DNA of 64,000 bases from an uncultured Duncaniella sp. (GTDB lineage: Bacteria > Bacteroidota > Bacteroidia > Bacteroidales > Muribaculaceae), in the NCBI GenBank assembly GCA_910577255.1, contig CAJTMH010000001.1, positions 248,001 through 312,000 of the forward strand, given 5' to 3'. Below the pieces are notes generated by a model. The model did not search any database. It had not been told where the DNA came from and saw only the letters and a list, made by a program, of their open reading frames with translations. Of the stretch, positions 6,788 through 16,335 are shown piece by piece (position 1 is the first letter of the stretch; each line of letters starts with the position of its first letter). Both the position numbers and the translations under genes were made by a program.

Positions 6788-9178
6788 ATGAAAGAAGAAA
6801 CCAAGATAGTCTCTGTCGGACAGATTGATATAGGACTCCCCACTGAACGTCCGGAGCCCAATTTTGATGATCTACCAGTGATTGCAATGCGTGACCTGGT
6901 GCTCTTCCCGGGAGTTACATTTCCCATAACTCTTGGGCGCGAATCATCGGTTACGGTTGCATCCTATGCTACTGAGCACAGTATTCCTGTGGGTGTGTTC
7001 TGTCAACGAAAGGCGGCCACCGAGCAGCCGGCTCTTGATGACCTTTTTGAATATGGTGTAGTCGCCGATGTCCTAAAGGTGTTTGATCTCCCTGATGGCA
7101 CACATACAGCTATCATCTCGGCTCGCGATAAAGTCAAAATCCTTGGCGAGTCTGAGGGGCAGACTATTCCCGGTGCTTTGTCGGCTCGGGTAAAGAGCAT
7201 TCATGACACTGTGCCACGTCAATCTGACAAAGAGTTCTTGGTCCTGGTGGATGATATTCGCCAGACGACCCTCAATATACTCAACAAGGGGGGAAATGAC
7301 AAGGTCTCGGATCTCGCTTTCAATATAGAGAACATACCAACACCACAGTTGCTAATCAACATGATAGCGACCCATTCGCCATTCCCTCAGGAAGTGAAAT
7401 ATGAGTTGCTTAAGAAGAATCGTCTGAAGGACCGTGCGTTTATGCTTCTGACTCAGCTTGCCCAAAGTGAGCAGCTCGCGGAGATTCGTGACGAGATAAA
7501 CCGTAAGGCCCGCAGAAACATCGACGACCAGCAGCGCAACATGTTCCTGCAGCATCAGTTCGATGTGATACGTGATGAGCTCTATGGCGACGATGACGAC
7601 TGCCGTGCATTGGAGGAGAAGGCAAAGGATATAAAATTCCCTGACGTGGTGCGTCGCACATTCGAGAAGGAACTCGAGAAACTGCGCAGGCTCAATCCTC
7701 AGAGTCCTGATTACTCGGTGCAGTACTCCTACCTTCAGCTTCTCACCGATCTGCCATGGGGAATAGGGGATCCGCTTTCAACCGATTTCCCTTCCGCCGA
7801 ACGCATCCTTGACGAGGACCATTACGGCTTAGAGAAGGTGAAGGAGCGTATCCTCGAACAGTTGGCAGTGATGATGAACACTCCTGATGGCCGATCTCCC
7901 ATCATCTGTCTTGTCGGAGCCCCCGGTGTAGGCAAGACCTCTCTCGGACAGTCGATAGCTCGAGCTCTTGGCCGGAAATATCAGCGTGTGTCACTTGGCG
8001 GACTGCATGATGAGGCCGAGATCAGGGGCCACCGCCGTACCTATATAGGTGCTATGCCAGGTCGAATCATCGACGCGATAAAGCGGGCAGGAGCGTCGAA
8101 TCCGGTATTGTTGCTGGATGAAATAGACAAGACCGGAAATGATTTCAAAGGTGACCCATCGGCAGCATTGCTTGAGGTTCTTGATCCTGAACAGAACAGT
8201 CATTTCCATGACAATTATGTTGACGTGGACTATGATTTGTCGCATGTGCTTTTTATTGCGACGGCCAACACTTTGTCAACCATCCCTCAGCCTCTTCTTG
8301 ACCGTATGGAGATTATTGATATTTCCGGTTATCTGATTGAGGAAAAAATTGAGATTGCACGTCGGCATCTGATACCGCGCGTGGCTGCTGAAAACGGTTT
8401 TGCAAAGGATGAGGTAGTCTTCACTCCCGAAGCCATTACAAAGATTGTGGAGGGCTATACAAGCGAGAGTGGTGTGCGTCAGCTCGACAAGCGTATCGCT
8501 AAGGTGATACGTAAGATAGTGCTCAAAAAGATGCGCGGACAGGAATTTTCGCTCAATGTGGATGTGGATGATTTGCGTGACTATCTTGGCGTTGAGATGT
8601 TCACCCCTGAACGCTATGAAGTGTCCGATACTCCAGGTGTAGCCACAGGTTTGGCATGGACTGCTGTTGGCGGTGAAATTCTCTTTATTGAGTCATCTCT
8701 GACACCTGGGAAAGGTGAAAAACTGACCATAACAGGTAACCTTGGCGATGTCATGAAAGAGTCGGCCGTGATAGCATGCAAGGTCGTCAAAGGTCGTGCA
8801 TCGGCTTATGGTGTTGATGCGGATATGTTCGAGTCGCAGCAGTTGCATATACATGTGCCTGAGGGCGCGATCCCGAAGGATGGTCCTTCGGCCGGTATCA
8901 CCATGTGTGTCTCCATTATGTCGGCGCTTACCGGTGTCCCGGTGAAATCACGTCTCGCAATGACTGGTGAGATCACGCTCCGAGGCAAGGTGCTCCCGGT
9001 AGGTGGCATCAAAGAGAAAATTCTTGCGGCAAAACGTGCCGGTATCACTGATATAATATTGTGTAATGACAACCGCAAGGACATCGAGGATATCCGTCCG
9101 GTTTATCTTACCGGACTGACATTCCATTATGTCGCCACAATTGATGAAGTTTTATCTATAGCTCTCCCGATGAAATGA
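6788..9178 (+). CDS. lon: ATP-dependent protease La (Lon)
   Basis: A 796-residue cytoplasmic Lon protease with all expected parts: an N-terminal substrate-binding domain (about 28-230), a coiled-coil stretch, an AAA+ domain with Walker A GAPGVGKT (about 377-384) and Walker B VLLLDEIDK, and a C-terminal serine protease domain with the Ser-Lys dyad (S701 in DGPSAG, K742 in VGGIKEK). It degrades misfolded and regulatory proteins. It overlaps the next gene by four bases (ATGA), an uncommon arrangement with a PASTA-domain membrane protein. Confidence 0.97.
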   Translation: MKEETKIVSVGQIDIGLPTERPEPNFDDLPVIAMRDLVLFPGVTFPITLGRESSVTVASYATEHSIPVGVFCQRKAATEQPALDDLFEYGVVADVLKVFDLPDGTHTAIISARDKVKILGESEGQTIPGALSARVKSIHDTVPRQSDKEFLVLVDDIRQTTLNILNKGGNDKVSDLAFNIENIPTPQLLINMIATHSPFPQEVKYELLKKNRLKDRAFMLLTQLAQSEQLAEIRDEINRKARRNIDDQQRNMFLQHQFDVIRDELYGDDDDCRALEEKAKDIKFPDVVRRTFEKELEKLRRLNPQSPDYSVQYSYLQLLTDLPWGIGDPLSTDFPSAERILDEDHYGLEKVKERILEQLAVMMNTPDGRSPIICLVGAPGVGKTSLGQSIARALGRKYQRVSLGGLHDEAEIRGHRRTYIGAMPGRIIDAIKRAGASNPVLLLDEIDKTGNDFKGDPSAALLEVLDPEQNSHFHDNYVDVDYDLSHVLFIATANTLSTIPQPLLDRMEIIDISGYLIEEKIEIARRHLIPRVAAENGFAKDEVVFTPEAITKIVEGYTSESGVRQLDKRIAKVIRKIVLKKMRGQEFSLNVDVDDLRDYLGVEMFTPERYEVSDTPGVATGLAWTAVGGEILFIESSLTPGKGEKLTITGNLGDVMKESAVIACKVVKGRASAYGVDADMFESQQLHIHVPEGAIPKDGPSAGITMCVSIMSALTGVPVKSRLAMTGEITLRGKVLPVGGIKEKILAAKRAGITDIILCNDNRKDIEDIRPVYLTGLTFHYVATIDEVLSIALPMK

Positions 9179-9765
9179 AAAAGATCTTGTTAAACATAGG
9201 CCTGATGCTCATAGCTGCAGTAGCCATCTGTTGGTTTGCCATGATGTGGCTTGATGTTTGGACACGGCATGGTGACACTATCTCTGTCCCGGCTGTGAAA
9301 TCCATGACCTACGACAGAGCTTCGGAAGCCTTGGCTGCCGAGGGACTGGTAGCTGTGCTCAGTGACTCGGTATATGATAAGCGCACAGCTCCAGGCACGG
9401 TTATTGAGCAGAATCCTAAGGTCGGCACTATAGTTAAGGAGGGCCGTGAAATATATCTTACCATTAATGCTTTTTCGCCCAAAATGGTGACATTGCCTAC
9501 GCTCACCGATATGTCATTGCGTCAGGCTAAGTCGATACTTGAAGGCCTTGAGATAAAAAATGTGGTTGAGAAGCGTGTCCCCAGTGACTTCAAAGACCTT
9601 GTGCTCGGTGTCCGTTACAAAGGCACCCGCTTGTCGCCGGGCGCACGTGTGCCTGTCAATGCCACACTTGAACTTGAAGTGGGAGAGGGAATGGCAGAAA
9701 TCATAGAGGCTGATTCGCTCGCGGCTGAGGAGTTAAACCATTCAGAGCAACTTGATCTTTTCTAA
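9175..9765 (+). CDS. PASTA-domain membrane-anchored protein
   Basis: A 196-residue protein with one N-terminal membrane helix (about 5-27, N-in) followed by two or three PASTA repeats (about 35-98, 100-172; marks are VPAVKSMTYDRASEAL, GTVIEQNPKVGTIV, TLPTLTDMSLRQA and LSPGARVPVNATLEL) and an acidic tail. PASTA domains bind peptidoglycan fragments, so the protein should sit in the periplasm. No kinase or transpeptidase domain is attached, as is usual for stand-alone Bacteroidetes members. Translational coupling to lon and to the downstream pseudouridine synthase (8 bp gap) indicates co-expression. Confidence 0.85.
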   Translation: MKKILLNIGLMLIAAVAICWFAMMWLDVWTRHGDTISVPAVKSMTYDRASEALAAEGLVAVLSDSVYDKRTAPGTVIEQNPKVGTIVKEGREIYLTINAFSPKMVTLPTLTDMSLRQAKSILEGLEIKNVVEKRVPSDFKDLVLGVRYKGTRLSPGARVPVNATLELEVGEGMAEIIEADSLAAEELNHSEQLDLF

Positions 9766-9773
9766 AGAATCTT

Positions 9774-10844
9774 ATGGCAGAAGAAACCACCGATGTAGAC
9801 CAGATTGAGGATGCTGAGTTTGACGAGGCCACAGGCCAGGAACTGTTCGAGCATTTCAGATTTGTGGCCGATAAGGGCCAGCAACTTCTGAGGGTTGATA
9901 AATTTCTGGTCACCCGCCTTGAAAAATCCTCTCGCAACCGCATCCAACAAGCTGCTGATGCCGGGTGCATCCTTGTCAATGGCAAAGCCGTAAAGTCCAA
10001 CTACCGTGTGAAGCCACTTGATGTGGTTCAGGTGGTCATGGACCGTCCTCGCTACGAACTGGAGATAATTCCTGAGGATATCCCCCTCGATATCGTGTAT
10101 GAGGATGATGCGCTGCTGGTGGTCAATAAGCCTGCCGGGTTGGTGGTGCATCCCGGTCATGGCAATTATTCCGGCACGCTTGTCAATGCGTTGGCGTTTC
10201 ATTTCAGGGACAATCCTGATTATGATGTGTCAGACCCTCGTCTTGGCCTTGTGCACCGTATCGACAAGGATACATCCGGGCTCCTCGTCGTAGCTAAGAC
10301 CCCCGATGCAAAGACACATCTCGGGAAGCAGTTTTTCAACAAGACTACCAAGCGCGAGTACAATGCCTTGGTGTGGGGTGTACCCTCTCCGTCAACAGGA
10401 AGGATTGAGGGGAATATAGGAAGGAATCCAAAGGACAGGCTGCAGATGGCCGTCCTTCCGCCTGATGATCCGACAGGCAAGCATGCTGTGACCCATTATG
10501 AAGTACTTGAGGATTTAGGGCATGTCGCACTCGTGAAATGTGTGCTCGAAACGGGACGTACGCATCAGATACGTGTCCATATGCGTCACATAGGTCATCC
10601 CTTGTTCTGTGATGCAAGATATGGTGGCGACCAGATTCTTCGCGGTGAGCGTAGCGGCTCATATCAGAAGTTTGTCAACAATTGCTTTGATGTTTGTCCT
10701 CGACAGGCTTTACATGCCAGAACCCTTGGTTTCGTGCACCCTGACACAGGTGAAGAGATGTTTTTCTCGGCACCGATTCCGGCCGACATGCAGGCCCTCA
10801 TTGAAAAATGGGAAGGCTATGCAAATGCTAATGTTAAAATTTAG
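9774..10844 (+). CDS. rluD: RluA-family 23S rRNA pseudouridine synthase (RluD-like)
   Basis: A 356-residue protein with an S4 RNA-binding domain (about 38-95) and a pseudouridine synthase domain whose catalytic aspartate is D164 in HRIDKDTSGLL. The family converts uridines in the helix 69 stem-loop of 23S rRNA (RluD) or other sites (RluA/RluC); assignment to RluD follows from the S4 plus catalytic layout and is not proved. The first 30 residues are acidic and variable. It lies eight bases after the PASTA gene and probably ends the lon transcript. Confidence 0.85.
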   Translation: MAEETTDVDQIEDAEFDEATGQELFEHFRFVADKGQQLLRVDKFLVTRLEKSSRNRIQQAADAGCILVNGKAVKSNYRVKPLDVVQVVMDRPRYELEIIPEDIPLDIVYEDDALLVVNKPAGLVVHPGHGNYSGTLVNALAFHFRDNPDYDVSDPRLGLVHRIDKDTSGLLVVAKTPDAKTHLGKQFFNKTTKREYNALVWGVPSPSTGRIEGNIGRNPKDRLQMAVLPPDDPTGKHAVTHYEVLEDLGHVALVKCVLETGRTHQIRVHMRHIGHPLFCDARYGGDQILRGERSGSYQKFVNNCFDVCPRQALHARTLGFVHPDTGEEMFFSAPIPADMQALIEKWEGYANANVKI

Positions 10845-10853
10845 TTAAAGTAC

Positions 10854-10884
10854 TTGACAAGGGCATTCGCATATAGTAATTTTG
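10854..10884 (+). promoter_or_regulatory. Promoter of ftsX
   Basis: CTTG (10854-10857), 19 bp spacer, TAATTTTG (10877-10884), close to the Bacteroidetes consensus. The expected start site near 10891 leaves a leader of only about ten bases before the ATG at 10901. Confidence 0.65.
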
Positions 10885-10900
10885 TACTCTATTGACTATT

Positions 10901-11779
10901 ATGGCAAAAAAGCGGCATCATTTAATCCCCTTGTTCAGCACCCGGGCCACAGCGACCATCTCGGTTGCTTTGGTATTGTTTATTCTCGGCATCTCGGCCT
11001 TTGTGGGCGTAGTGACGCATCGGGTCACATCCTCTATAAAGGAGAATATGGGATTTGTGGTGATTTTCAATGATGATGTCACAGCGTCTGACATCGCCTC
11101 GTTACGTGAACGTATTATGTCGAGTCAGGCTGTCGCGTCATGTGAATATTCATCGCCTGAAGTTGTGCTTGACCGCTGGCAGAAGATGGTGGGGGAGGAA
11201 GAGGATATCATGAGGCTTGCAGGGGTGAATCCATTCCAAGGTGAACTTGACGTGCATGTGAAGGCTTCCCATGCGTCGGCCGACAGCATTAACGAAATCG
11301 TGGCGCCGCTTATGCTTATGCCTCAGGTCAATGAAATTAAGGTCCACACTGAGTTGATCGACCAGATTAACGCTACTCTGAAGAATGTAGCATTGGGGCT
11401 TTCGCTGGTTGCCGTTGCATTGCTGATTGTCTCGTTCGTGCTGATTTTTAACACAGTGCGTTTGTCGGTATATAGTCGCCGATTCACTATCTACACAATG
11501 AAACTCGTCGGAGCGACCGCCGGCTTCATCCGCCGTCCATTTCTCGTCGACAATATCGTCAACGGATTGGTGGCCGGACTTATCGCAGTGGTAGCTCTAT
11601 CGCTTTTGGTATATTATTGTCGAGCGTTGGATTTGACTGTCGCATCTGTGCTTGATGTGACAGTTGTGGCTCCGATTTTGGTTGCCGTGGTCATCGTCGG
11701 TATGCTGATTTGCTTTATCGCTGCCTTGTTTGCCACTAACCGGTATCTGCGCCTGACTTATGATGAAATGTTTAAATAA
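10901..11779 (+). CDS. ftsX: Cell-division ABC-transporter-like permease FtsX
   Basis: About 292 residues from the ATG at 10901 (a TTG nine bases earlier is unlikely because it falls at the transcription start). The topology is FtsX-like: one helix near the N-terminus, an extracytoplasmic domain (about 45-165), then three helices with the conserved FNTVRLSVYSRRFTIYTMKLVGA block preceding the last two. FtsX with the ATPase FtsE controls peptidoglycan hydrolases at the septum; ftsE is not in this window, which is normal in Bacteroidetes where ftsE and ftsX are often apart. Followed by DUF3098 and uppP, an envelope-related operon. Confidence 0.87.
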   Translation: MAKKRHHLIPLFSTRATATISVALVLFILGISAFVGVVTHRVTSSIKENMGFVVIFNDDVTASDIASLRERIMSSQAVASCEYSSPEVVLDRWQKMVGEEEDIMRLAGVNPFQGELDVHVKASHASADSINEIVAPLMLMPQVNEIKVHTELIDQINATLKNVALGLSLVAVALLIVSFVLIFNTVRLSVYSRRFTIYTMKLVGATAGFIRRPFLVDNIVNGLVAGLIAVVALSLLVYYCRALDLTVASVLDVTVVAPILVAVVIVGMLICFIAALFATNRYLRLTYDEMFK

Positions 11780-11790
11780 AGAACGTATAT

Positions 11791-12087
11791 ATGGTACAAA
11801 AACCATCACAAAAAGGCACATCTCGTCCCGGGGATGAGCTTATGAAAGAAAACCGGGAGCAGATGCCGCTTGTAAAGCAAAACTTTATCCAAATGGCTGT
11901 GGCTGGAGCAATGATTGTTATTGGATTTGCTCTCATGGCCGGTGGAGCTTCCGATTGGAACGTGTTCAACGAGGATATTTTTTCAGTGCGCCGTATCGTT
12001 GTCGGACCGACTGTAGCATTCCTTGGATTTCTCTATATGGGTTATGCCATAATGTTTTCACCCAAAGAAAAGAAAGGAGAGGAATAA
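11791..12087 (+). CDS. DUF3098 small membrane protein
   Basis: A 98-residue protein with a basic/polar N-terminus and two predicted membrane helices (about 33-52 and 68-88). The pattern LVKQNFIQMAVAGAMIVIGFALM and the spacing to the second helix fit DUF3098, a Bacteroidetes family almost always placed between ftsX and uppP. It lies 11 bases after ftsX and 3 bases before uppP. The function is unknown; the constant context suggests a role in cell division or lipid-carrier recycling. Confidence 0.85.
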   Translation: MVQKPSQKGTSRPGDELMKENREQMPLVKQNFIQMAVAGAMIVIGFALMAGGASDWNVFNEDIFSVRRIVVGPTVAFLGFLYMGYAIMFSPKEKKGEE

Positions 12088-12090
12088 GTC

Positions 12091-12909
12091 ATGGATTGGA
12101 TTGATGCGTTGATATTAGGGATAGTACAGGGCCTTGCGGAGTATCTGCCTATAAGCAGCAGTGGTCATCTTGAGATTTTTCGCGAGATTCTCGGTTTGAA
12201 ACTTGCTGGCGCTGATGCGCTTGAGTTTGATGTGGTGCTCCATGTCGCAACAGTGCTGAGCACTATTGTGGTGTTATGGCGTGAATTTGTACCCCTCTGT
12301 AAGTCGTTTTTCACCGTGGCTCGTGACAACAATTTCTTTTATGTATGCAAGATTCTTCTGTCCTGCATCCCTGTGGCCATAGTTGGTCTCTGTTTTAAGG
12401 ATTTTGTTGAACAGTTTTTCGGCGACGGACTTCTCGTAGTCGGCATCTGTCTTATTGTCACTGCCGCACTTCTTGCTTTTGCATTTTATTTCCGCAATCC
12501 TGAAAAGGAACGTCTTACAGGCAAACGTGGCCATGATATAACATGGACTGACGCTTTTGTGATAGGCTGTTCACAGGCTGTGGCAGTTCTACCCGGTCTT
12601 AGCCGTTCAGGCACTACGATTGCCACAGGCCTCCTCCTTGGAGACAAACGCGACAAGATTGCTCAGTTCTCATTCTTTATGGTGATTATCCCCATTCTTG
12701 GTGAGGCTCTGCTTGGTATGAAGGATCTCGTGTCCGGTGAAGGAGTAGGAGAAAGTGTGGGTGCGCTCCCTCTCGTCGTTGGTTTCATAGCTGCCTTCAT
12801 TGTCGGTTGTATGGCATGTAAATGGATGATCAGTCTTGTCAAGAAAGGCAAGCTTGTTTGGTTCTCCATCTACTGTCTTATCGTGGGTATTCTCTGTATT
12901 GTTTGGTAA
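12091..12909 (+). CDS. uppP: Undecaprenyl-diphosphate phosphatase
   Basis: A 272-residue integral membrane protein of the BacA/UppP family. The two signature blocks are present: GLAEYLPISSSGHLEI near the N-terminus (with the conserved E and S residues) and LPGLSRSGTTI in the middle, which together form the active site. It dephosphorylates undecaprenyl diphosphate to recycle the lipid carrier for peptidoglycan and O-antigen synthesis, and confers bacitracin tolerance when overproduced. Co-transcribed with ftsX and DUF3098 and probably truB. Confidence 0.95.
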   Translation: MDWIDALILGIVQGLAEYLPISSSGHLEIFREILGLKLAGADALEFDVVLHVATVLSTIVVLWREFVPLCKSFFTVARDNNFFYVCKILLSCIPVAIVGLCFKDFVEQFFGDGLLVVGICLIVTAALLAFAFYFRNPEKERLTGKRGHDITWTDAFVIGCSQAVAVLPGLSRSGTTIATGLLLGDKRDKIAQFSFFMVIIPILGEALLGMKDLVSGEGVGESVGALPLVVGFIAAFIVGCMACKWMISLVKKGKLVWFSIYCLIVGILCIVW

Positions 12910-12929
12910 CACCCCATTTGAGTCAGCTT

Positions 12930-13664
12930 ATGGATTTTATCACAGGTGAGATTCTCTATGTGGACAAACCTTTGGAGTGGACTTCGTTTGACGTGGTGAA
13001 ACGTCTGCGCGGGGTTCTGCTGCACCGTCTCCACCGGAAGAAGATGAAAGTAGGGCATGCCGGTACGTTGGATCCGTTGGCCACTGGTGTGATGATTGTT
13101 GTGACCGGACGTGCCACCAAGCAGATTGAGACACTTCAAGCCGGTGTCAAGGAGTATGTTGCCACTATAAAACTTGGTGCCACAACTCCATCTTTTGACC
13201 TGGAGACTGAGATTGATGCTACTTATCCCACATCACATATCACCAGGGAATTAATTGAGCAAAAGCTCCCCCTTTTCGTCGGTCGGATAGAGCAGGTGCC
13301 ACCTTCGTTTTCAGCTTGTAAGGTGGATGGTAAACGTGCTTACAATATGGCTCGTAAAGGTCATGACGTGCAGTTGAAGCCTAAGGTGCTTGTTATCGAC
13401 ACTATAGAGCTTGTGGATTTTGATGCCGATGAAATGACGCTCACGCTGCGCATAGTGTGCAGCAAGGGCACATATATCAGGGCTCTAGCTCGTGACATCG
13501 GGCAGGCTTTGGATTCCGGAGGCCATTTGACCGCGCTTAGGCGCACCAGAGTCGGAGACGTAGGCATTGCTGATTGTCTCACCATTGAACAGGCTGCTGA
13601 ACTCATACGGACTACTGATATAGAGCTGCCTGACGAAGAAAAAGATTTGGATAAAAAAGATTAA
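12930..13664 (+). CDS. truB: tRNA pseudouridine(55) synthase
   Basis: A 244-residue TruB starting at the ATG at 12930; the frame is open further upstream but that would run into uppP. Catalytic D48 lies in GHAGTLDPLATGV, and the KVDGKRAY and SKGTYIRALARDIG motifs are also present. It makes pseudouridine 55 in the T-loop of tRNAs. Bacterial members with this length lack or have a reduced PUA domain. It lies 20 bases after uppP and 23 before queA in one tRNA-modification run. Confidence 0.95.
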   Translation: MDFITGEILYVDKPLEWTSFDVVKRLRGVLLHRLHRKKMKVGHAGTLDPLATGVMIVVTGRATKQIETLQAGVKEYVATIKLGATTPSFDLETEIDATYPTSHITRELIEQKLPLFVGRIEQVPPSFSACKVDGKRAYNMARKGHDVQLKPKVLVIDTIELVDFDADEMTLTLRIVCSKGTYIRALARDIGQALDSGGHLTALRRTRVGDVGIADCLTIEQAAELIRTTDIELPDEEKDLDKKD

Positions 13665-13687
13665 GACATACAATAAAGAAATAACGG

Positions 13688-14737
13688 ATGAAACTTTCAC
13701 AATTTAAATTCCGTCTGCCGGAGGAGCTGATTGCGCAGCGTCCTAATCCTACGCGTGATGAATCTCGCCTTATGGTGGTGAATCGCCGTACTGGCACCAT
13801 TGAAGAGCGCGTTTTCAAAGAAATCATTGATTACTTTGACGATGGCGATTTGATGGTCTACAATGACACAATGGTGTTCCCGGCACGTCTTTACGGTAAC
13901 AAGGAGAAGACTGGAGCACGAATCGAAGTGTTCCTGCTCCGCGAACTGAGCGCCGAAAATAAACTTTGGGATGTGCTTGTTGAGCCGGCCAGAAAAATCC
14001 GTATCGGCAATAAACTTTATTTCGGCGATGATGAGTCGATGGTGGCTGAAGTGATTGACAACACCACTTCACGCGGACGCACTCTCCGCTTCCTCTATGA
14101 CGGTCCGCATGATGAGTTTAAATCCGAATTATACAAGCTCGGTACCACTCCGCTGCCTTATTACATCAAGCGTGAGCCGGAAGAGGAGGATGTGGATCGT
14201 TATCAGACTATTTTTGCACGTAAAGAAGGTGCTGTCGTGGTTCCTGCTGCCGGTCTGCATTTTTCACGCGAGCTTCTCAAACGTCTTGAAATCAAAGGTG
14301 TCAATCAAGGTTTCATAACTATTCACAGCGGTCTTGGCAACTATCGTGAGATAGATGTCGAGGATCTTACCAAACACCGCATGGATTCAGAAGAGATGGA
14401 TGCCTCGGAAGAACTCGTCAATCTTGTGAACAGGACTAAGGATGATGGCCATCGCGTATGTGCTGTCGGCACTTCAGTGCTTCGTGCCATAGCCAGTGCA
14501 GTAAGTATGGGTGGGCACATGAAGACATATACCGGATGGACAAATAAGTTTATTTTCCCTCCCTACGACTTTACGGTCACCGACGCATTGATATCTAATT
14601 TCCATCTTCCATATTCTACCATGCTCATGATGGTGGCTGCCTTTGGCGGATATGACCTTGTTATGGAAGCCTATCACAAGGCTGTTAAGGAAGGATTTAA
14701 ATTTGGTGTCTACGGCGACGCCATGCTGATAATCTAA
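13688..14737 (+). CDS. queA: S-adenosylmethionine:tRNA ribosyltransferase-isomerase
   Basis: A 349-residue QueA of the usual length. The N-terminal KFRLPEELIAQRP block, GTTPLPYYIKR and the HSGLGNYREIDVEDL stretch are family hallmarks, and the C-terminal DALISNFHLPYSTMLMMVAAFGG is strongly conserved. It transfers the ribosyl group of SAM to preQ1 in the tRNA anticodon to make epoxyqueuosine. No preQ1 riboswitch is seen; it appears co-transcribed with truB. Confidence 0.96.
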   Translation: MKLSQFKFRLPEELIAQRPNPTRDESRLMVVNRRTGTIEERVFKEIIDYFDDGDLMVYNDTMVFPARLYGNKEKTGARIEVFLLRELSAENKLWDVLVEPARKIRIGNKLYFGDDESMVAEVIDNTTSRGRTLRFLYDGPHDEFKSELYKLGTTPLPYYIKREPEEEDVDRYQTIFARKEGAVVVPAAGLHFSRELLKRLEIKGVNQGFITIHSGLGNYREIDVEDLTKHRMDSEEMDASEELVNLVNRTKDDGHRVCAVGTSVLRAIASAVSMGGHMKTYTGWTNKFIFPPYDFTVTDALISNFHLPYSTMLMMVAAFGGYDLVMEAYHKAVKEGFKFGVYGDAMLII

Positions 14738-14738
14738 A

Positions 14739-15341
14739 TTGGCAAAATACTTTACAATAGCATCACAGAGCGAAGCGGTTTTTCGAGAGAAGATGAGCCG
14801 CTTCCTCTCTTTTGCCATACCTGTTTCGTCGGCGTCGGAGGCTAAGGAGTATATAGCCCTTTACACTAATGAGTATCACGACGCAAGGCATGTCTGTTGG
14901 GCCTATATGATAGGGGCCGACCGTAAGGAGTATCTCTCTACCGATAATGGAGAACCCTCAGGAACTGCCGGCAAACCGATTTTGGGGCAGATAAATTCAT
15001 TCGGCCTTACGAATATATTGATAATAGTGGTGCGTTATTTCGGCGGAATTAAGCTCGGCACCTCCGGTTTGATAGCAGCCTATCGCGAAGCTGCAAAACT
15101 TGCCATAGAGGAGGCAGCGATAATAGAGGGGCGTGAAATGACCTCCCTTTCCTTTACTTTTCCCTATCTTGCCATGAACGATGTGATGCGACTTATCAAA
15201 TCGCAAGGGCAGGATGGCGCTGTGAAGATCGTCTCGCAAGAGTTTGACAATACCTGTACTATCACGCTGTCACTCCCTCTCGATTTGCTTGAGGAAGTGT
15301 CTGGTCGTCTTAACGGTATTTCAGGCACCTCAATACTTTAA
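14739..15341 (+). CDS. YigZ/IMPACT family protein
   Basis: A 200-residue UPF0029/IMPACT-family protein. The start is most likely the TTG at 14739, one base after the queA stop, since the next ATG would remove the conserved YFTIASQSE start. The family blocks EPSGTAGKPIL and VRYFGGIKLGTSGL are intact. The C-terminal part is the DUF1949-type domain. The exact biochemical role is not known; relatives bind ribosomes or nucleic acid. It ends the housekeeping run begun by ftsX and faces rsgA tail to tail. Confidence 0.85.
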   Translation: MAKYFTIASQSEAVFREKMSRFLSFAIPVSSASEAKEYIALYTNEYHDARHVCWAYMIGADRKEYLSTDNGEPSGTAGKPILGQINSFGLTNILIIVVRYFGGIKLGTSGLIAAYREAAKLAIEEAAIIEGREMTSLSFTFPYLAMNDVMRLIKSQGQDGAVKIVSQEFDNTCTITLSLPLDLLEEVSGRLNGISGTSIL

Positions 15342-15378
15342 GGTTGTAATCCGTTGCGATGCAACAGTCCGGTTTCGG

Positions 15379-16323
15379 TCAGAAACCCTTGCGGTATTTG
15401 TCCTCCTCGGCATCATCGAGGATTGAGAGGTAAGATGTGTAGCGTGATTGGGAAATCAAATTTTCATCAAGAGCCTCGCGCACCGCACACCCCGGTTCAT
15501 GGGTATGAGTGCAGTCTCCGTAGCGGCACCCTGAACTGTATTTGAATATCTCCGGGAAGAAGTGGCTTACTTCATGGCGGTCAAATTCCAACGTGCCAAA
15601 CCCTTTCACTCCGGGGGTATCGATAATATATGTGTCGGGTGACATTCCGGGGACTTCAAATATTTCAGAGAATGTGGTAGTGTGCATCCCGGTGTCATGA
15701 GAGGCTGAGATTTCGGCAGTGGCAAGATTGAGCGTCGGAATCAAATCATTGATCAGAGTGGATTTTCCTACTCCTGAATTTCCTGAGAAAAGGGTGATTT
15801 TTCCGTTCAGGCAATCTTTTAATCTGTCAAGCCCTTCACCTGTCTTTGCCGATAATGTAATGACCGGATAGCCGATGGATTCATATAAGTACTTTACGGC
15901 TGACAGGTATTCGCGGTCATCATCTTCCACAAGAAGGTCGATTTTATTAATCACAATCACAGCAGGCACGCGGTAGGCCTCGGCCGTCGCTAAAAAACGG
16001 TCGATGAATGTGGTGGATGTGGTGGGATGAAAGAGCGTTACCACCAGGCACACTTGGTCGAGATTGGCGGCAAGTATATGGGCCTGTTTTGACAAATTGC
16101 TGGCACGTCGGATTATATAGTTTTTTCTGGGAGTTATAGCTGTGATATAGCCGGTCTCCTCATCTGTAGCAGCTACAGTCACCTTATCGCCAACGGCCAC
16201 CGGATTTGTGGTGCGGATACCTTTGAGGCGGAAGTTGCCTTTTATTTTACAGGTGATGAGTTTCCTGTCGTCAGTCCTTACCAGATAATTACTTCCTGTA
16301 TTTTTTATTACGAGTCCGGTCAT
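15379..16323 (-). CDS. rsgA: Ribosome small-subunit-dependent GTPase A
   Basis: A 314-residue circularly permuted GTPase. An N-terminal OB fold (about 1-70) is followed by G4 NKID (126-129), G1 GNSGVGKS (181-188) and G3 DTPG (235-238), the permuted order typical of RsgA/YjeQ. The C-terminal zinc finger has C266, C271, H273 and C279. RsgA promotes late assembly of the 30S subunit. It is 12 bases downstream of the TPR gene and probably its co-transcribed partner. Confidence 0.96.
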   Translation of the reverse strand: MTGLVIKNTGSNYLVRTDDRKLITCKIKGNFRLKGIRTTNPVAVGDKVTVAATDEETGYITAITPRKNYIIRRASNLSKQAHILAANLDQVCLVVTLFHPTTSTTFIDRFLATAEAYRVPAVIVINKIDLLVEDDDREYLSAVKYLYESIGYPVITLSAKTGEGLDRLKDCLNGKITLFSGNSGVGKSTLINDLIPTLNLATAEISASHDTGMHTTTFSEIFEVPGMSPDTYIIDTPGVKGFGTLEFDRHEVSHFFPEIFKYSSGCRYGDCTHTHEPGCAVREALDENLISQSRYTSYLSILDDAEEDKYRKGF

Positions 16324-16335
16324 TTGAATAGAATC

